64,000 bases of DNA, taken from positions 32,043,214-32,107,213 of the forward strand of contig NC_135778.1 of the NCBI RefSeq assembly GCF_028453695.1, given 5' to 3'. The notes under the pieces were generated by a model. The model was not told where the DNA came from, did not search any database, and saw only the letters and a program-made list of their open reading frames with translations. Position 1 is the first letter of the stretch. Every line of letters starts with the position of its first letter. The translations under genes and the position numbers were made by a program. Source of the stretch: Augochlora pura (lineage: Eukaryota > Arthropoda > Insecta > Hymenoptera > Halictidae). This document shows positions 39,850 through 53,347 of the stretch, piece by piece.

Positions 39850-40345
39850 ACAAATGATGGGCGTGGTTTTGTTGTTCTATCTCTACAATGGTCAATAATT
39901 ACTGCTCTCTATAGATGGCTTTCATTTTGTAGAATGTCCAGCAACAGTCTAGTTTATTGTTATCTTTGCACAAAGAATCGAAAATAATTTCATTGTATCT
40001 CTGAGCACAGGGCAGATAGATGGGCGTGGTCTATTTCCTCACTGTGTAGGGAGCTATGAGAAGGCGTGTTTTCGTTTTCTCTGTTTGCAGAGAACTGTCA
40101 GTGAGAGCGATTTCATTCTTCCACAGTATGTGCAATGCTGTTGGGTGTGGTTTCTTCAACTCTCTGAGTAGAAAGCGTTGAGTCGGCGTGGTTTAGCTGC
40201 TCTTGCTGTACAGAGAATTTTGAAAGATTATAAAAGGATGTAGCTTTGCTAGTTTTAGTGTTCAAAGAGCTCTAAAACGGGGTCGTCAGTCACGCCAGTG
40301 GAATAGACCAAAGGGGCGTGGCCATAATGCTCTCAGGTGCCTCAC
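39850..40345 (+). repeat. Diverged ~40-bp tandem array with GGCGTGG units
   Basis: The motif GGGCGTGGT or a close variant recurs at about 39859, 40022, 40061, 40142, 40182 and 40313. Spacings of 163, 39, 81, 40 and 131 are close to multiples of 40. After it, units run through T/C-rich sequence to TAG or CAG and often AGA (for example CTCTGTTTGCAG/AGA near 40080 and CTTGCTGTACAG/AGA near 40210). The array is an old minisatellite in the intron between the pore exon and exon A. Each well-kept unit looks like a 3' splice site on the slo strand. Confidence 0.65.
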
Positions 40346-43300
40346 GGAGCCGTCTTGGCTCTTGGAGTCACAAGTTGAACATGCCCGCATTAGACAGTAG
40401 TGAAATTTTGCAAATTAAGTAGCGCTTCCCTTTCTGCAGCCCATTTTAAGTACCAGCAATAGCATAGACAAGCTGCGACCAGATACGATATAGAATATTG
40501 ACGATATTATGTGCAGTGCCTGGTACCATATTTTGAGCCTCGATTTAGGGTTCTATCTTGACACACATGTGCACGAAAAACAATGTTTTCGTCCTTTTAG
40601 ATGTGTTAGAATGCTTAATTTCTTGACGTTAGTCGTCATGGACTGCTCAAAGCTTTCTTGATTTTTGTTCTCCGCTTTTAATAATCGAACCACGTAATAC
40701 TCTGTCCCCATTCCCCACTCTCAGTGTTTTTCTACTGTCATCGACGTAACTTTAAACGCACCTACGCCTTCGTTGTCATCTCTCCTTCAATCTCGCCACG
40801 TTTCCTGCACCGTCTCATCGACTAATTACAAATTAACTATTTTCGTCTACAGGAAAACGGAGCAGGCTGTCTTGGAAAAGAATCGACAGGAATTTTCAAT
40901 CGGAATCATTGTTGTTAATCTAAAATTCGGCAAACAAAATGGTACAATGCATGTACACGTTGACAATCTAAATTACGAGACAAGAAATTGAATTGGGGAG
41001 TAATTTTAAATCACTTTTAAACATTGATTGTTTGGATTGAAGATGATTGGAACTAAAAATTCTTATTGGGCTTATAAGTTATTAAAATTGATGGCACTTA
41101 TTATGTCTGTTCTTAAACAGAATAATTCAAGACCAAACGAATTTGAATTTAGTGAAATTATTAACCGGGAATGATCAAATCAGAATTTCTGATTATTAGT
41201 GAAGCAAGTCGACTCTTTTCCCGGACAGCCTGTGTATAAGATACTGTGCAGGGTATTAAAATGAAGTTTTGTTGCATTGTTTACGAATAACGAGCAAAGA
41301 TGGTATAAAGTAAGTAAGAAATATTATTCTATATAAACGTCAACGTGAAAACAATATTTGTTCAACCAAAATGTCAATTTCTATTTCAGTACTGCGAATG
41401 ACAAATGATATCATACCTTTTCTGTGTAAACACTGAAATTGTGGGGCATAAAAGTAACATGAAATTACACGAAATTGAAGTCCCATTAAATACCAGCGAA
41501 TCGGAGCAATGCAAAGTTTCAGAAAAATTAACTAAACCTGAAATTTATTGAATATACAGATAAAACGAAACTGAAGGATATAAAAATAATATAAAATTGC
41601 TGGGACTATTGAGATGTTCAAAATTTCAATAACTCTGAAAAATCTCGTATTTTGAAACGGCCGGTATGTGTATCAAATTGCCATGCTAGTAATAACCGTC
41701 GAGCCGAGATGATTCTGTTTCACTGACTTAGTATAATATTTCGGCGAACGTTAGTCACCGGTTTCTTGATAGTTTAGTGACTCACAAGGGAGAAAGCACA
41801 GTTCTTAAAATACATCAAAAAGTCACAGATGGTGGGCACTGTAGTTTTAGATATTCCGAAGTTGTTCTAAAAAATAATTTCTTATAAAAAATAAATAAAT
41901 CGATTCGTATCACGATAGTGGATTGAATTAAGTATAATAAGATCAATAATAACGAATTTCACCGAGGATAATAAAATGAGTAACAGCAAATTACATTAAG
42001 GACAATAAATTCAATGGCATACGAGGAAGTGTAATTCTAGAATTATGCAATTTTAGTAATCCGTGTGTATACGAAAAATTTATTTATCAAATCATGTTCC
42101 ACCGGGCTTACATAGAATACCCGGGGGTATTACACACACATACATATACACTGACTCCAAACGTAAAAAGTGAGTCATTCGTAGTACAGAATTATAAATT
42201 TTTATTCCATTGTACTTAAGTAGACATGACCAGTGTCTCTTATTTTTACAATATTAAGAAATGGCAGAACAATCGTTTAGTACTCTGTCAACTAAAAGAA
42301 GGCAAGAATGGAATAACATAAACGAATTTCTAACTTCTGTATACTTTCTAGTTAAGGCTGCTTAAGATCTATTAACACGCTTATCACTGTACTCTACTAA
42401 CTAATATCGAGTTCGCTCGTATCACTGAGTTTAATGTTTTATTTTCTCATTTCATATGAACAAGTTTACGACGCTACGACTAAAATTAAGTCCATCTAGA
42501 AATCTTGTGAACGCTCTTCTTCATACGATTATATTATGCCACTTTCAGTGAATTCTATTCATTATCATTCCACGATTTAACTATAACAAGATATATTTGT
42601 GAGTGTGAGTCTAAGAAATCTCCTTGCAACATCGCTTCACTAACATTTTCGGTGTCGAATGCATCGTACACCCCCGCCATAAGTTTTAAAACACCCGATA
42701 ATTTTTTAGGAAATTTGTTGTCGAAAGTTTCTGTGTTTAATAAATTTTGGACCAATTTTCCAGATGTCATTGTCTTTTTGTTTTTAAAATTAATATTCAG
42801 TTGAATATTAAATGTATCAGGAATTAAAAACCACGAAGGGAAACAGCTTTTAAATTTGTATCTTTTAAGATCTATAAAACTTCAGAATTATTGAAATTTT
42901 TATCGAAAAACTTGACTCTAGATATTATTATCATATAATGGGACCTAGTAGCATTTAATAGTTCTATTGCTAAAACTTGAATTCTCGAAAACAAGAAAGA
43001 ACCGGTAGCGACATCTACCGATATCAAGGAAGTTTCCATAACCTAACCGTCAGACTTAAAATATCAATTAAATTCATTCAAACCTTAATTATCAGACTTC
43101 TAAAATTTATTAAAAATTTCAGATATTAAAGAACCACCAATAGTTATCCTAAAAATCGTTACAGCCACCGGATGTCCTAGAACTTATGGCAGGGATGTGT
43201 ATGGCAGCGAATTGCGATGAAAGATCGCGGCCATTAAAAAGATAAAAGATCTTATGACAAATTTAAATTTTTGCGGTCCCAGTACCAGTGGACCAATCGA

Positions 43301-43482
43301 GGGCCACCGTCGCATTTTCGGAGTAACCGGTTACAAATGTAACCACGCAGGGATCAGGTACAGTCCTCGACAGAGGATCAAGAGGAAAAAGCAAACATGA
43401 GAAGGAAAAGCGAAACGAAGTCACAGGGAAATTATAGAAGAACGTAGGTCGTTGCTCCTGTACCGTTATGTCTCTTTTATTA

Positions 43483-43500
43483 CCCCCCCCCCCCCCCCCC
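43483..43500 (+). repeat. C18 homopolymer upstream of slo exon A
   Basis: An uninterrupted run of 18 C lies 163 nt before exon A, in the transcribed orientation. It could be a simple length-variable tract. In RNA it would be an ideal target for poly(C)-binding KH proteins (PCBP/hnRNP K family), which affect nearby splice choice in other genes. The complementary strand is G18 and can form a quadruplex. The exact length may be a sequencing artefact. Confidence 0.75.
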
Positions 43501-43663
43501 TCTTCTGGTTTTGTTGAAATGACGACAGATATCCGAGGATTTGAACGGATCTGTGCGTGAGCCGAGGAAAACTGAAAATTCCAACCGTACCGTAGACGAG
43601 CCAGTTTGTTTCCGAACGGTCCGTAGTCGCATAGTGTTTTGCAGTTATGATTTCTATTTGCAG

Positions 43664-43755
43664 GCAATTTTTGCTAGTAGCATACCCGAGATAATAGAGC
43701 TCGTAGGCAGTAGGTCCAAGTACAGCGGCGAATACAAGCGGGAACACGGAAAGAG
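43664..43755 (+). CDS. slo: slo alternative exon A: end of S6 and RCK1 linker
   Basis: This 92-nt exon gives 30 codons plus two bases, A-I-F-A-S-S-I-P-E-I-I-E-L-V-G, then S-R-S-K-Y-S-G-E-Y-K-R, ending G-K-R. It finishes S6 and forms the linker tying the pore gate to the cytosolic gating ring. Both acidic residues of P-E-I-x-E, which sit at the inner pore mouth (E321 and E324 in human Slo1), are present. The acceptor has a good pyrimidine stretch (TTTCTATTTGCAG); the donor AGAG/GTATTA is only moderate. It enters in phase 0 and leaves in phase 2. Exon B has the same length and phase, so the two should be used one at a time. An oddity is K-Y-S-G where exon B and vertebrate Slo1 have K-Y-G-G. Confidence 0.94.
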
Positions 43756-44269
43756 GTATTATAAAAATTACATCTTTCAATCCTGTCTCTATTTTGCCTA
43801 TATTAACTTTTATTACTTTCATTCTTTATACGTCTATATCTATCCTATCTATATATATGTATATATTTACATATTATGTATACATATACTTTCTAACCTT
43901 GTATCTGTCGACGTCATTCGCGAGGACACGTGCGTTACACACACACAAACACAACGTGCAAGGGTACATATTTATGCGTGTGAGTGTACCAGGTGACCAA
44001 AAACCAGTGGTTATCGGTGCTGGGGTTTCAAATTCTCACAAAATGTTGAACGGACGGAGTTACAAAGGAGTTATTGTTTATAATAATACGTAATTTATAT
44101 TTTTGTTAACGTTTACGCGTTCTATTTGTCGGGACGATAACAATTTGTCCAGGAACCATGTGCCGGTAATGAACCGTTTCCTCGAAATCAATGGTTGAAC
44201 TTTTCGGAAGTTGCAAAGGTGGAACTTAGGGGATTCACGTCACACTCGTTGATTAGATAGTGATCAGAT

Positions 44270-45175
44270 TAGGCCACTAGTTATGTTTCTACCTTTTCTC
44301 GCTAGAGACTATCGATTGTAGATTCTTTTGTACTTGTCAAATCACTGACCACATTTCCTGTTGTCTTTACTAGAGGTCACCGATCGTATTTCATTACCGA
44401 CAGTACCTTTCACTGTTTCCATTGGGTCACTGACCGTGTCAGTAAACGCTTCCTCTAGTGGTCACTGACTATGTTGTAACTGTTGCTTCAGGAGGTCACT
44501 GATCATGGTTTCCACTGTTTCTACTGGAAGTCGATTAAAATTATTGCTCTCGTAGAATATGCAATAATCTCATCATTTCTATTATATCGTGTAATTTACA
44601 TTATTCTCGTTACATTATAACATTGTAACTTGTATACTGAGTTCTATTTCTAACCATAACCTATAGTCAGTGACTATATGTCTTGCTGTCTACAATAGAA
44701 TTTTATAACCAAACTTCTTACTGTCTCCGTAAAAGATTGTCCATCAGAATTTCTATTATAGTAACCTGGTATTTAATCATATTTTCTTCCATTTCTTGCA
44801 TTGGTCACTGACCATGTTTTCTGCTACTTCCACAAAAATCACTTACCATACTTTATACTACTTGCTATAGAAGTCACTGACCATATTTAATGGTACTTCC
44901 TAGAAATGGTACCAACCATGTCTTTTTACTATTTTCTATACAATTCATTGCCTACAATTTTCCACTGCTTCCTACAAAGATCGGTGACCCTATTTTCTAT
45001 TATTCCTTACGAAGATCATTAACCATAAATTTTGCTACTTTCTTGAAATTCTCTAACCATACTATAGAAATATCTGACGATACTTTTAACCACATTACTA
45101 GAAGTTCTCAATCATCTATTTTACTGTTCCTATCAGGTTACTAACATCTGCTTTCAATCTTCTCCTGGCCAATGA
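44270..45175 (+). repeat. Diverged ~35-bp tandem array, units like 3' splice sites
   Basis: About two dozen imperfect units recur every 33-36 bp, clearest at 44425, 44460, 44494, 44802, 44837, 44871, 44905, 45013 and 45047. The core is GGTCACTGACCATG followed by a T/C-rich stretch (such as TTTTCTGCTACTTCC) and then TAG, CAG or ACA. CTGAC and CTAAC fit the branch-point pattern yUnAy, so many units resemble branch point plus pyrimidine tract plus AG on the slo strand. The array starts about 515 nt after exon A. Units between 44530 and 44800 are more eroded. I know of no named repeat family for it. Confidence 0.7.
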
Positions 45176-48100
45176 TCGCGTTGTCGCTACTGACTAGGAT
45201 TTTGCAACCTTTTGCAACGTTTCACCGTTCATTTTGAAAAGAAATAATATATTTGCGACATATGATTTCTTCGCCACTGATTACACACTTGACAAGTGAA
45301 AGATGCTAGACAATATATAATTTTTATTTTTATTATAAACAATATTGTTCCTTTTAGATCTGCAACGTGTTGTGACGAATTACTTCTTGTAGGGATGACT
45401 GCTTCGTTTTTGACACCTTGTATAGAATGAAACGCGAGAAACGGAACACTTACTATGTTTAAAAATTACGTGGAACGGAGCTACAGTCCAACAAATACAT
45501 GCACATTACAGAATCAGTAACATTATTCCCTCGAAAATCTTTAATTGAGTTAAAGTTTATTATTTTTATTCAACATAACTTCTGTTTAAATATACTTTCG
45601 AATTTTGTATACATTTGTTAGTCAGTTAGAATTAGGTTTAGGGTGGAGTATGGTTGGGAATGGCTATTTACGAAAACGAGAACATAATTTTATAAATATT
45701 GCAGATGCTATGTAATCATTATATATTATTATTAACAAATTACTTTCTCACGTATAAAGTATCATTTATTCTGGCTCATGATTTTTAATAATATCTAGAA
45801 TTTATGAACCTTAAAATTGAATGGTCTTGATCCTTTTCACTTCATGACGAATTAGTATCTAATATTTAATTAAATATTATTTAAGATTCTATTGATCGGA
45901 TGTATTTCAGATGCAATTAATAAAAAATTATTGACAGTGCAATAGAAAATGTAGTATAGTAGAAAATCAGTCAAGAAATTATTTGTTGAAATATTAAAAA
46001 GAATATTGCATTAGTTAAAGATTTTGCTAATGTTTTTAGAGAAATGTAAAAATTCAAATTCTGAGTCCATCCAGGGCTACAAAGCGAGATTTTCGAGGGA
46101 TTATATTCCAAGGATTTTCCCCGTTGTGAAACTAGGAATGAAGTAGTATATAATGAGTGAGAAATGTTGGAGTCATAATCAGTGATTTAATACGTTAGTA
46201 TAACGATGGATTGAAAGTTTGTTTAGAAATTATTAGAACAATTTAACAGATTTGGTTTGATCATAGTACTTTAGCGATTATTAATAATAATTAGTTCACT
46301 CACAATTAGTCTGAATGAATATTAACATTCGGCGAGATAAGTATAAACATAGAATGGATCTATTAACAGGGAAGCGGGCATAATTATGTACGTGGGAAGT
46401 ACATTATTATAAAATGAATTACTTGGAACTCTTAATTATTTGTATTTATTCTTCGGTTTGCTTTTTGATTAGAAAAAAGAATTATGTTCGCAGTAAAAGA
46501 TCCAATAATTAATAATATTGAACAAATTTTAAAAATATTAATTAAATATTAAAAATATTAATTAATTAATTAAATAATTTATATTTTATAAAATATAATT
46601 CTATATAATAAAATATAATATTCTTTATATTTTATAAAAAATATAAATTAAATGAAATAAGATTTAATAAAAATGTAATTTAAAAAATACATTTTCTATT
46701 ATGTATTTAAAAAACGTAATGAATTTAATTATATAGACTACAGACAGTTTTGTAATAATAGCTTTTGAAACAATTAACCGGTGTCTAATAATAATTTCAT
46801 ATTGTTTTTGTTTAAGTTTATTATTTAAGTTTATTGTCTTTCTTTTCAATTTATGTTTTATTTAATTTGAGTTGCAGCAAACTTTCAACGTTGGCAGAAT
46901 GACTTTTTTTCAAATAAAGTTTCTGAAAAATTCAGACTGATGAAATGAAACGATTTTTAGCATTGAAATTAGTTATTTATGTGATAAATATTTTTTAAAT
47001 ATTGGAACATTCAAAATTTTAGAAATATTAGACTTCATGTTGTTGCTCATAAAAACATACGATAACTACATTAGCTAGTCATAAACGCCAATTTGTAATT
47101 ATTGCAACGAAGGTATAAGGTATTAAGTACGGTTAATTTGAAACGATGTGTAATTTTTCAACGTTGTTATAATAAATGTTAGAAGATTAATGTTAGTTTA
47201 TTCTGACGAGACTATACTTTGAACATAATTAAAGATATCAACTCGGATCAAACGATATATTTTACGTAAAATTTTGAAAATTAATTTTAAAATGTCGCTT
47301 ATAACAATACGATTTTCAGATGTAAGCAATGTATTTAATGTTCAAACCTACAAAATATATTTTCAGGACGAATATATTAGGATATAGTTTAAATTTCTTT
47401 TCATTTCTTCGATGTTTCATGATATAATAGTAAAAATGATATTCATTAAAAAATCCAGTGTAATGTCTGGTAATATTAAAATTCGTATCACTAGTATTTT
47501 TTCTCTGAAAAAACTTGCAAAGAAAATGATTGTTTTCTGATAGATACTGTTATTACAAATATTTATTAATTTGTTTATGTCATTACAAAATCATAAAAAT
47601 CTACAAATTAACAGTCAATTAACCTATAACTTTGTAAAGGCATGTATAGACTCACTATAAAACATAATAAAAATCACTTGGGATAATACAAAACATTACC
47701 AACTTTTAAATAAGGTGAATGTAAAGTATAAAAACAATAAGATGGAGTGGATTCCATAATTACTACCCTAATTTAATGGATCCTTTACTGCGCAACCTCG
47801 TCGCACATTACGTTATCATAAAAGCTAAATGATTAATATTGTAGTAATTACAGTTAATTAATTTGATGCATATTCTTTGTACGATCGATGGGATTCCGAC
47901 TCAGCTAAAGGGTGCATACAGTTGTCATTCGTGACGTTGACTATTACTTAATTTAAGGTTCATTGGAGTTCGAAACTGCGATTAATAATCATCATGATTT
48001 TCACCAAAGACAAGGAGAAATTCCAGAGCAATAGCACTCGTAGGTATAATTACGACTGATCTACGATCGGTCTGTGGATTCTCGAGGATCTCTTAGTTCA

Positions 48101-51100
48101 AGGCCACATTGTATCACCGAGTATTGCACGATTTGCCACTTTAGTCTGCTACCTATAGCGTACGACCACTCACAAAACACGAAGATATCTCAGACATTCT
48201 AAGTTCATTAGTATCATTGGATCCATGCATGGGAAGAAAACATTTTTCTCAAATTTTATGACAACCTGCATATATTCGAACGAACAATGTTTCGTTCGAA
48301 TAAGTAAATATTATTAAAATTTTTGTTTTTCTTAATATTTGTTCTTTAAAACCATATCATAGTCTCCTGTAACATTTTTTTCTTTTATTGATAATAAGTG
48401 AAACATCTGAAGTAATAGAGTTGAGGTCGAGTCATTATTTTAGTCACTATTTTCTTCAAAAACTCGAAGTGCATTGATAATACGAAAGAGGAAAAGTTCG
48501 TATTATATTTGATACACAGTATAGATATAATACAGATGTAACTTCGTATATGATATCGATATAACACAAACACAATAATAAATATAATATAGACATAATT
48601 TCGTACATAATATAAACTAATATAAACTGTTTTTCTGGAGCATCACATTCTAAACAGATTAAAACTTAGTCTCGTTTCACGATAGCCATTTTGTCGTTTT
48701 TTTAAAAAGCTGTTCAACTTTTCCCTCTTTCATTTCTTCTCTACTCTCGGTGTTTATGAAAAATATAGTAATTTTATACTAGATGAGCGCAGATATTGGC
48801 CGCACATCTTTACGACGTTGCCCCATGCGTGGATCCGCCATTTTAGTTATCTTCAAGATAGTGCAAGCGCAGTTACGTTCACTTTGCTTCTCCCTTTATC
48901 TCTATAGTAGCCACAATAGAAAGTATTTTACTATTTGGCGAGTTCGAGTTTCGGATTATTTATTTTTTGGGACACTCTCTCCGGACTGGTCAAGCGACAC
49001 CTGTGCAACAATAACGTTCTTCAATTGAACGAGTATTCAAATGATTAATACAAAGCTGTACGAATGTGATTTTTATATATTCTCATAATATTTTTAAAGC
49101 CAATGTGAAATAACTTTTGGATATATTGAAGTAATCATTGTACAACCGAACGACCTTTGTTCGAAAGGTTTTCGAACATTTTGGTTGTCGTACATCTTTT
49201 GACACGGTCTTTACGAAAACTTTTCAAACAGAGGTTACTCAGTTTTACATGAGAAAAATTGTTGCAATTTAAAAATTTAAAGTATCCTTCAAAATGTGTC
49301 GCTTTGATGCTAGTAATCATATTGTTAACTACTGTCGTTAATATCGTCGACTACGATTAGTACAGCTTTTCCATAATGAATCACGGTATAGCATAATACT
49401 ATTGAAATTAGAAGGGTTTTATAGTCACATTGCTGATTCCGAATTTCTCTACAAAATGGAAAGCATTTTGTAAATAAATTCGAAAGTGGCAAAATGATGA
49501 TACCCTCCCATAGTTTTATGTACACGAAATTGTATCTGATTTTGGAAACCAGTCTCACGACGATCGTTCCAGATTCCGTTCATTATCCAGAACATCCCCG
49601 TATAGGACAACACAGTCACGTTCCGATTCGCATATGAGCACCCTTGGTGGCCAATGACGTCACCGCAGAAACGTTGGCCACACTGTACGCCATACGCTAT
49701 ACAATAGTGTCTGCATGCCCGTTTTTCACGAAGGAACACCGCACTGTAACCGCGAGTCGATTTACCTTAACTAACGACACTGTATTCGAGCGTCGCGTTT
49801 TATCTGGAATTGTCACATCTTTTTTCTCGCAAACGATAAGCGTACTTAAAAAGTATCAGAGGAAAATGTAACGAAATTTACGAAAAACGAAAGTAACTCC
49901 AAATTTTCTAATCAATATCAACCATGTTTTTTTTATATCATGAGAAAGCGTACTTTGAATCGAGTTGAACCATGTTCAACGCAGTGACCCTAAAGGTCAC
50001 ACATGATTGTAAGAATTTTGGTATTAGCTTTCGTTTTTCGACAAATAGTGCAGGTACAATGTGCACTGACACTTTGTTTGCATAAAATGAGATCATTTTA
50101 GCTTTTCTCACATTTTTTCGTACACTTGTAGTTGTCGAAAAATTATGTGATCTTTCGGAGATAGACATGCTGATTTTGGTTCACGATTCAGAAGATGAAG
50201 CCCCGTGCGGTACAATATTCTCTCTCTTTCTCACAATTCCAGGTCGACTTGATCGAACGCAACCAGTATCTTGAAGAGAAAAATGTGCAGTTTGCAATAA
50301 TTATTCGAAGTACCGAATACTACACGTAATAGAATGGATTTTCTTTTGTTAGTTATGATATCTTTTCTTTTACTTTCCCGAGTGTAAGTAGTGTGTGTCT
50401 TCGAGTGTGTCCAGTGTGTCGATTTTTGTCAACACTGATAAGAGCTTTTAGATTCGTAATACGAAGGAGAGATTTTTGAGTTCATTTCTAAACGAGATCT
50501 GAATTGAATTATCAAAGAAACAAGGCTGTCGCATTCCATTTTTCTAATAATATTTTGTTTCTCGAATTTTGTGTCATGAAAATGTGTGAAATAATATCTC
50601 CAAATATTTATTCAAAGATTAACATTTGCCGCACTATCTGGTTTTTCTTAAATTTTAATTTACTATTCTATTTTATTCTTTAGAATTTTAAACTCTGTTG
50701 AACAAATGGAACAATATCTTTGTCCTTGATACATCTGATCAGCATTTCTTTCAGTCAAGCCCATAGGATACTACTATGTAGATTAGAACTGTATTACTAC
50801 TGTTATTAATGCACAGCACTTTTTTAAAATAGAATTTTAAGTTCCTTTTTTAATGAAAAAAATGTTAAGTAACAGTTTACAATATCTTCATCAGTTTAGT
50901 TAGAGTACTTCAACAAAAATCAGGAGTATATATCTTCATAAATAGTTTTTTTTAAATCAGTGTCACAATATTTGCTGATAATTAGTAAACAATTAGATTC
51001 ATTTTCTTAAATGGATAATCTTTATTTACCCTAACAGTGCGAATCAGATCTCAACCAGAAAGCTCTACCAGTTAAGACAGTTAGTACCATTATTATTATC

Positions 51101-53347
51101 ATCGAAGTCAGCGTCCTCTTCCAGTCGAAGCTTTCGACTTATCCACGGCCAACGTGTTACTTCCAGATCCAAAATCCAATTTTTCTGATGTATTATCAAA
51201 ACATTTCCTAACCCGATGGATATTTGCCCAGTGTGAAGGTTGGTAGAACTGCGTCTAAGGGTTGCAGCGTTAGCATAAAATGATTAGGAATCGCACCCCC
51301 GATAAATGAAACCAGTAACCTCGATAAAACAATAACAACACGCGAAAAATTCTATCGTTAGGGTACGTCCTTTCATTGTGTCGTCAGCATCTTCCTCTGA
51401 GGGCTATGCTACTCTCTTCCTTACCGACACAGTTGGTGTAGCCACAGGCGAGACATGGGAGTAGACCAACAAACACGAACGATCTCGCGTAACACGATCT
51501 GCAATACCGACCGTGTCAGAAATCGGTTTTTATGCACCCACCACTTTCAAAGAGGGGGAATTTTTGAACTATGTCGATCAAAATCGTGAGCGACTTTACT
51601 TAATTCTTATACTTGTAACAAAATTAGAAGTTTTACAGATATCGCTACTTCCATTAATCATATTGGTCTATTTTATTCGAAGACTATTTGTAGCTACTAA
51701 AAATATATATACATAATTTTTTTAAATTTCCTCTACATGTAACAGAGCTATTGCAAGTTTAAATTATTCATGTATTCTTAAATACGTTTAAATTATTTGC
51801 ATACTTTTTTTATTATAAGTGGATATATTAATTTTTATATGAATTTGGTTTTATTTCAATTAAACAATTTTTACAAAAATTGGGAGGATTGATTATACGA
51901 AATAGAAAGAATTCATTTATATTCTTTTTTGTTATACTCAATATTTTGTTTATGAAGATAAAGATTGTGGTGGGTCTTTGATTTTGTTTGAAGCGAAACA
52001 ACTAAGTTGATCTCCGGTCTATACATATGATCCTCGATTGCGACCAAATCGAGCAAGCTAAGAGAAAGTTAGTTCAAGTGAAGCTAGAGTTATACTACTT
52101 AATACTTATACTACTCCATACATCGCAGAACACTAGAATTTTCTGGAATTGTGTCATGTATTGTTACGTATTTATGGCATGTATTTTATTATACTTTTTA
52201 AATGTTTTGTTATTGTATACGAAAATCAGAAAGTAATTGATTAAACATAGTAGATCGAGTATGTAATGACATAATATATTTGTAGCGTATTGACAAAATA
52301 TATATTATCAACTTAATAATATAATCTCAGTGTTTAAATATTCTCGTTCTTCTTTTTTCTGTTATACAAGCATGCATGTATGTATATTTGTATGTTTTTT
52401 TATAAAAAGGAGAAGGAAATGTACACAGGAGTTATTAATGCTTTTAATAGGATCGATTTTGTTCGCTTACTTTTACAACATATTTCAATAAATTTTATAT
52501 GCATAGACGTGCGAATAGATACGAAATTGATCGGACAAATTTTAGGTACGCGGGATTTAACATAATATTAAAATAAATAAATTGTGTACTGCTAAATTCA
52601 TTTCACCTCTGGCTTAAATCAGACCGACTTTTATTAACCGAACCTTGAATCAACTTAAATCACTCTTTGGTTTGTTTGATTCGTTCAGTATCGAGTATAG
52701 AACATGTAGGTAAAATTGCAAAAGTTTAGTATTTGATGAAAATAAAATTTCCGACTTTTCCAAATTCCACGAAACGACGAAATAATTTTCTGAGATTCAC
52801 TTGTTTATCTCTTTGTTTCCAATAGTCGATGAAATTTTTCAAAAACAGGTAGGATGAGGAAAAAACACGTATTCAAATAACAACTCAGTGTGGCATCGCT
52901 GCATTATTTAGATTCGACAACATTGTAAAGTGATAATACACTCGGAGACCGCTCAATTAAGGTAGATGGTGCTGAAACCACCTATGTACAATCGGTATTG
53001 CAGAGCACACGACACGAAATCTTACGTGATGATTTTTACACCGACGCCTCGTTTGTGTCGAAATGATTAGTTCAACAGCAATCACTTCGATTGCGATCGT
53101 AAATGTCGCTGCTACGTAATGCCATCCGTAGTCGATAAGGTGGGACGCGACAGAAGAACAGTAAATTGGAGGGTCCAGGCTCCGCTATCGCGACTGGTCT
53201 GCCGCCAGGCCCTGTCTGTGGTTCCATCCGCGAATGATTGATCAGAGAGTGAAGCGTTGCAAGCGTGCATCCTTCCGGGCATAGCAAACAGGCGAAATAG
53301 CTGTAATATTATTGACAGTAGAACGAAACAACAGCAAGTCTAAGGAC

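Larger units (their letters stand above)
31044..43663 (+). other. slo: 12.6-kb intron before alternative exon A
   Basis: GT-AG intron. Besides listed repeats it holds a GC-richer stretch at 32640-33400, a purine-rich stretch at 35760-35830 and mixed sequence at 35630-37110. Nothing resembling a third version of the alternative exon (A-x-F-A-S-x-I-P-E-I) was found by eye. From 40350 to 43480 I see no feature. Confidence 0.8.
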
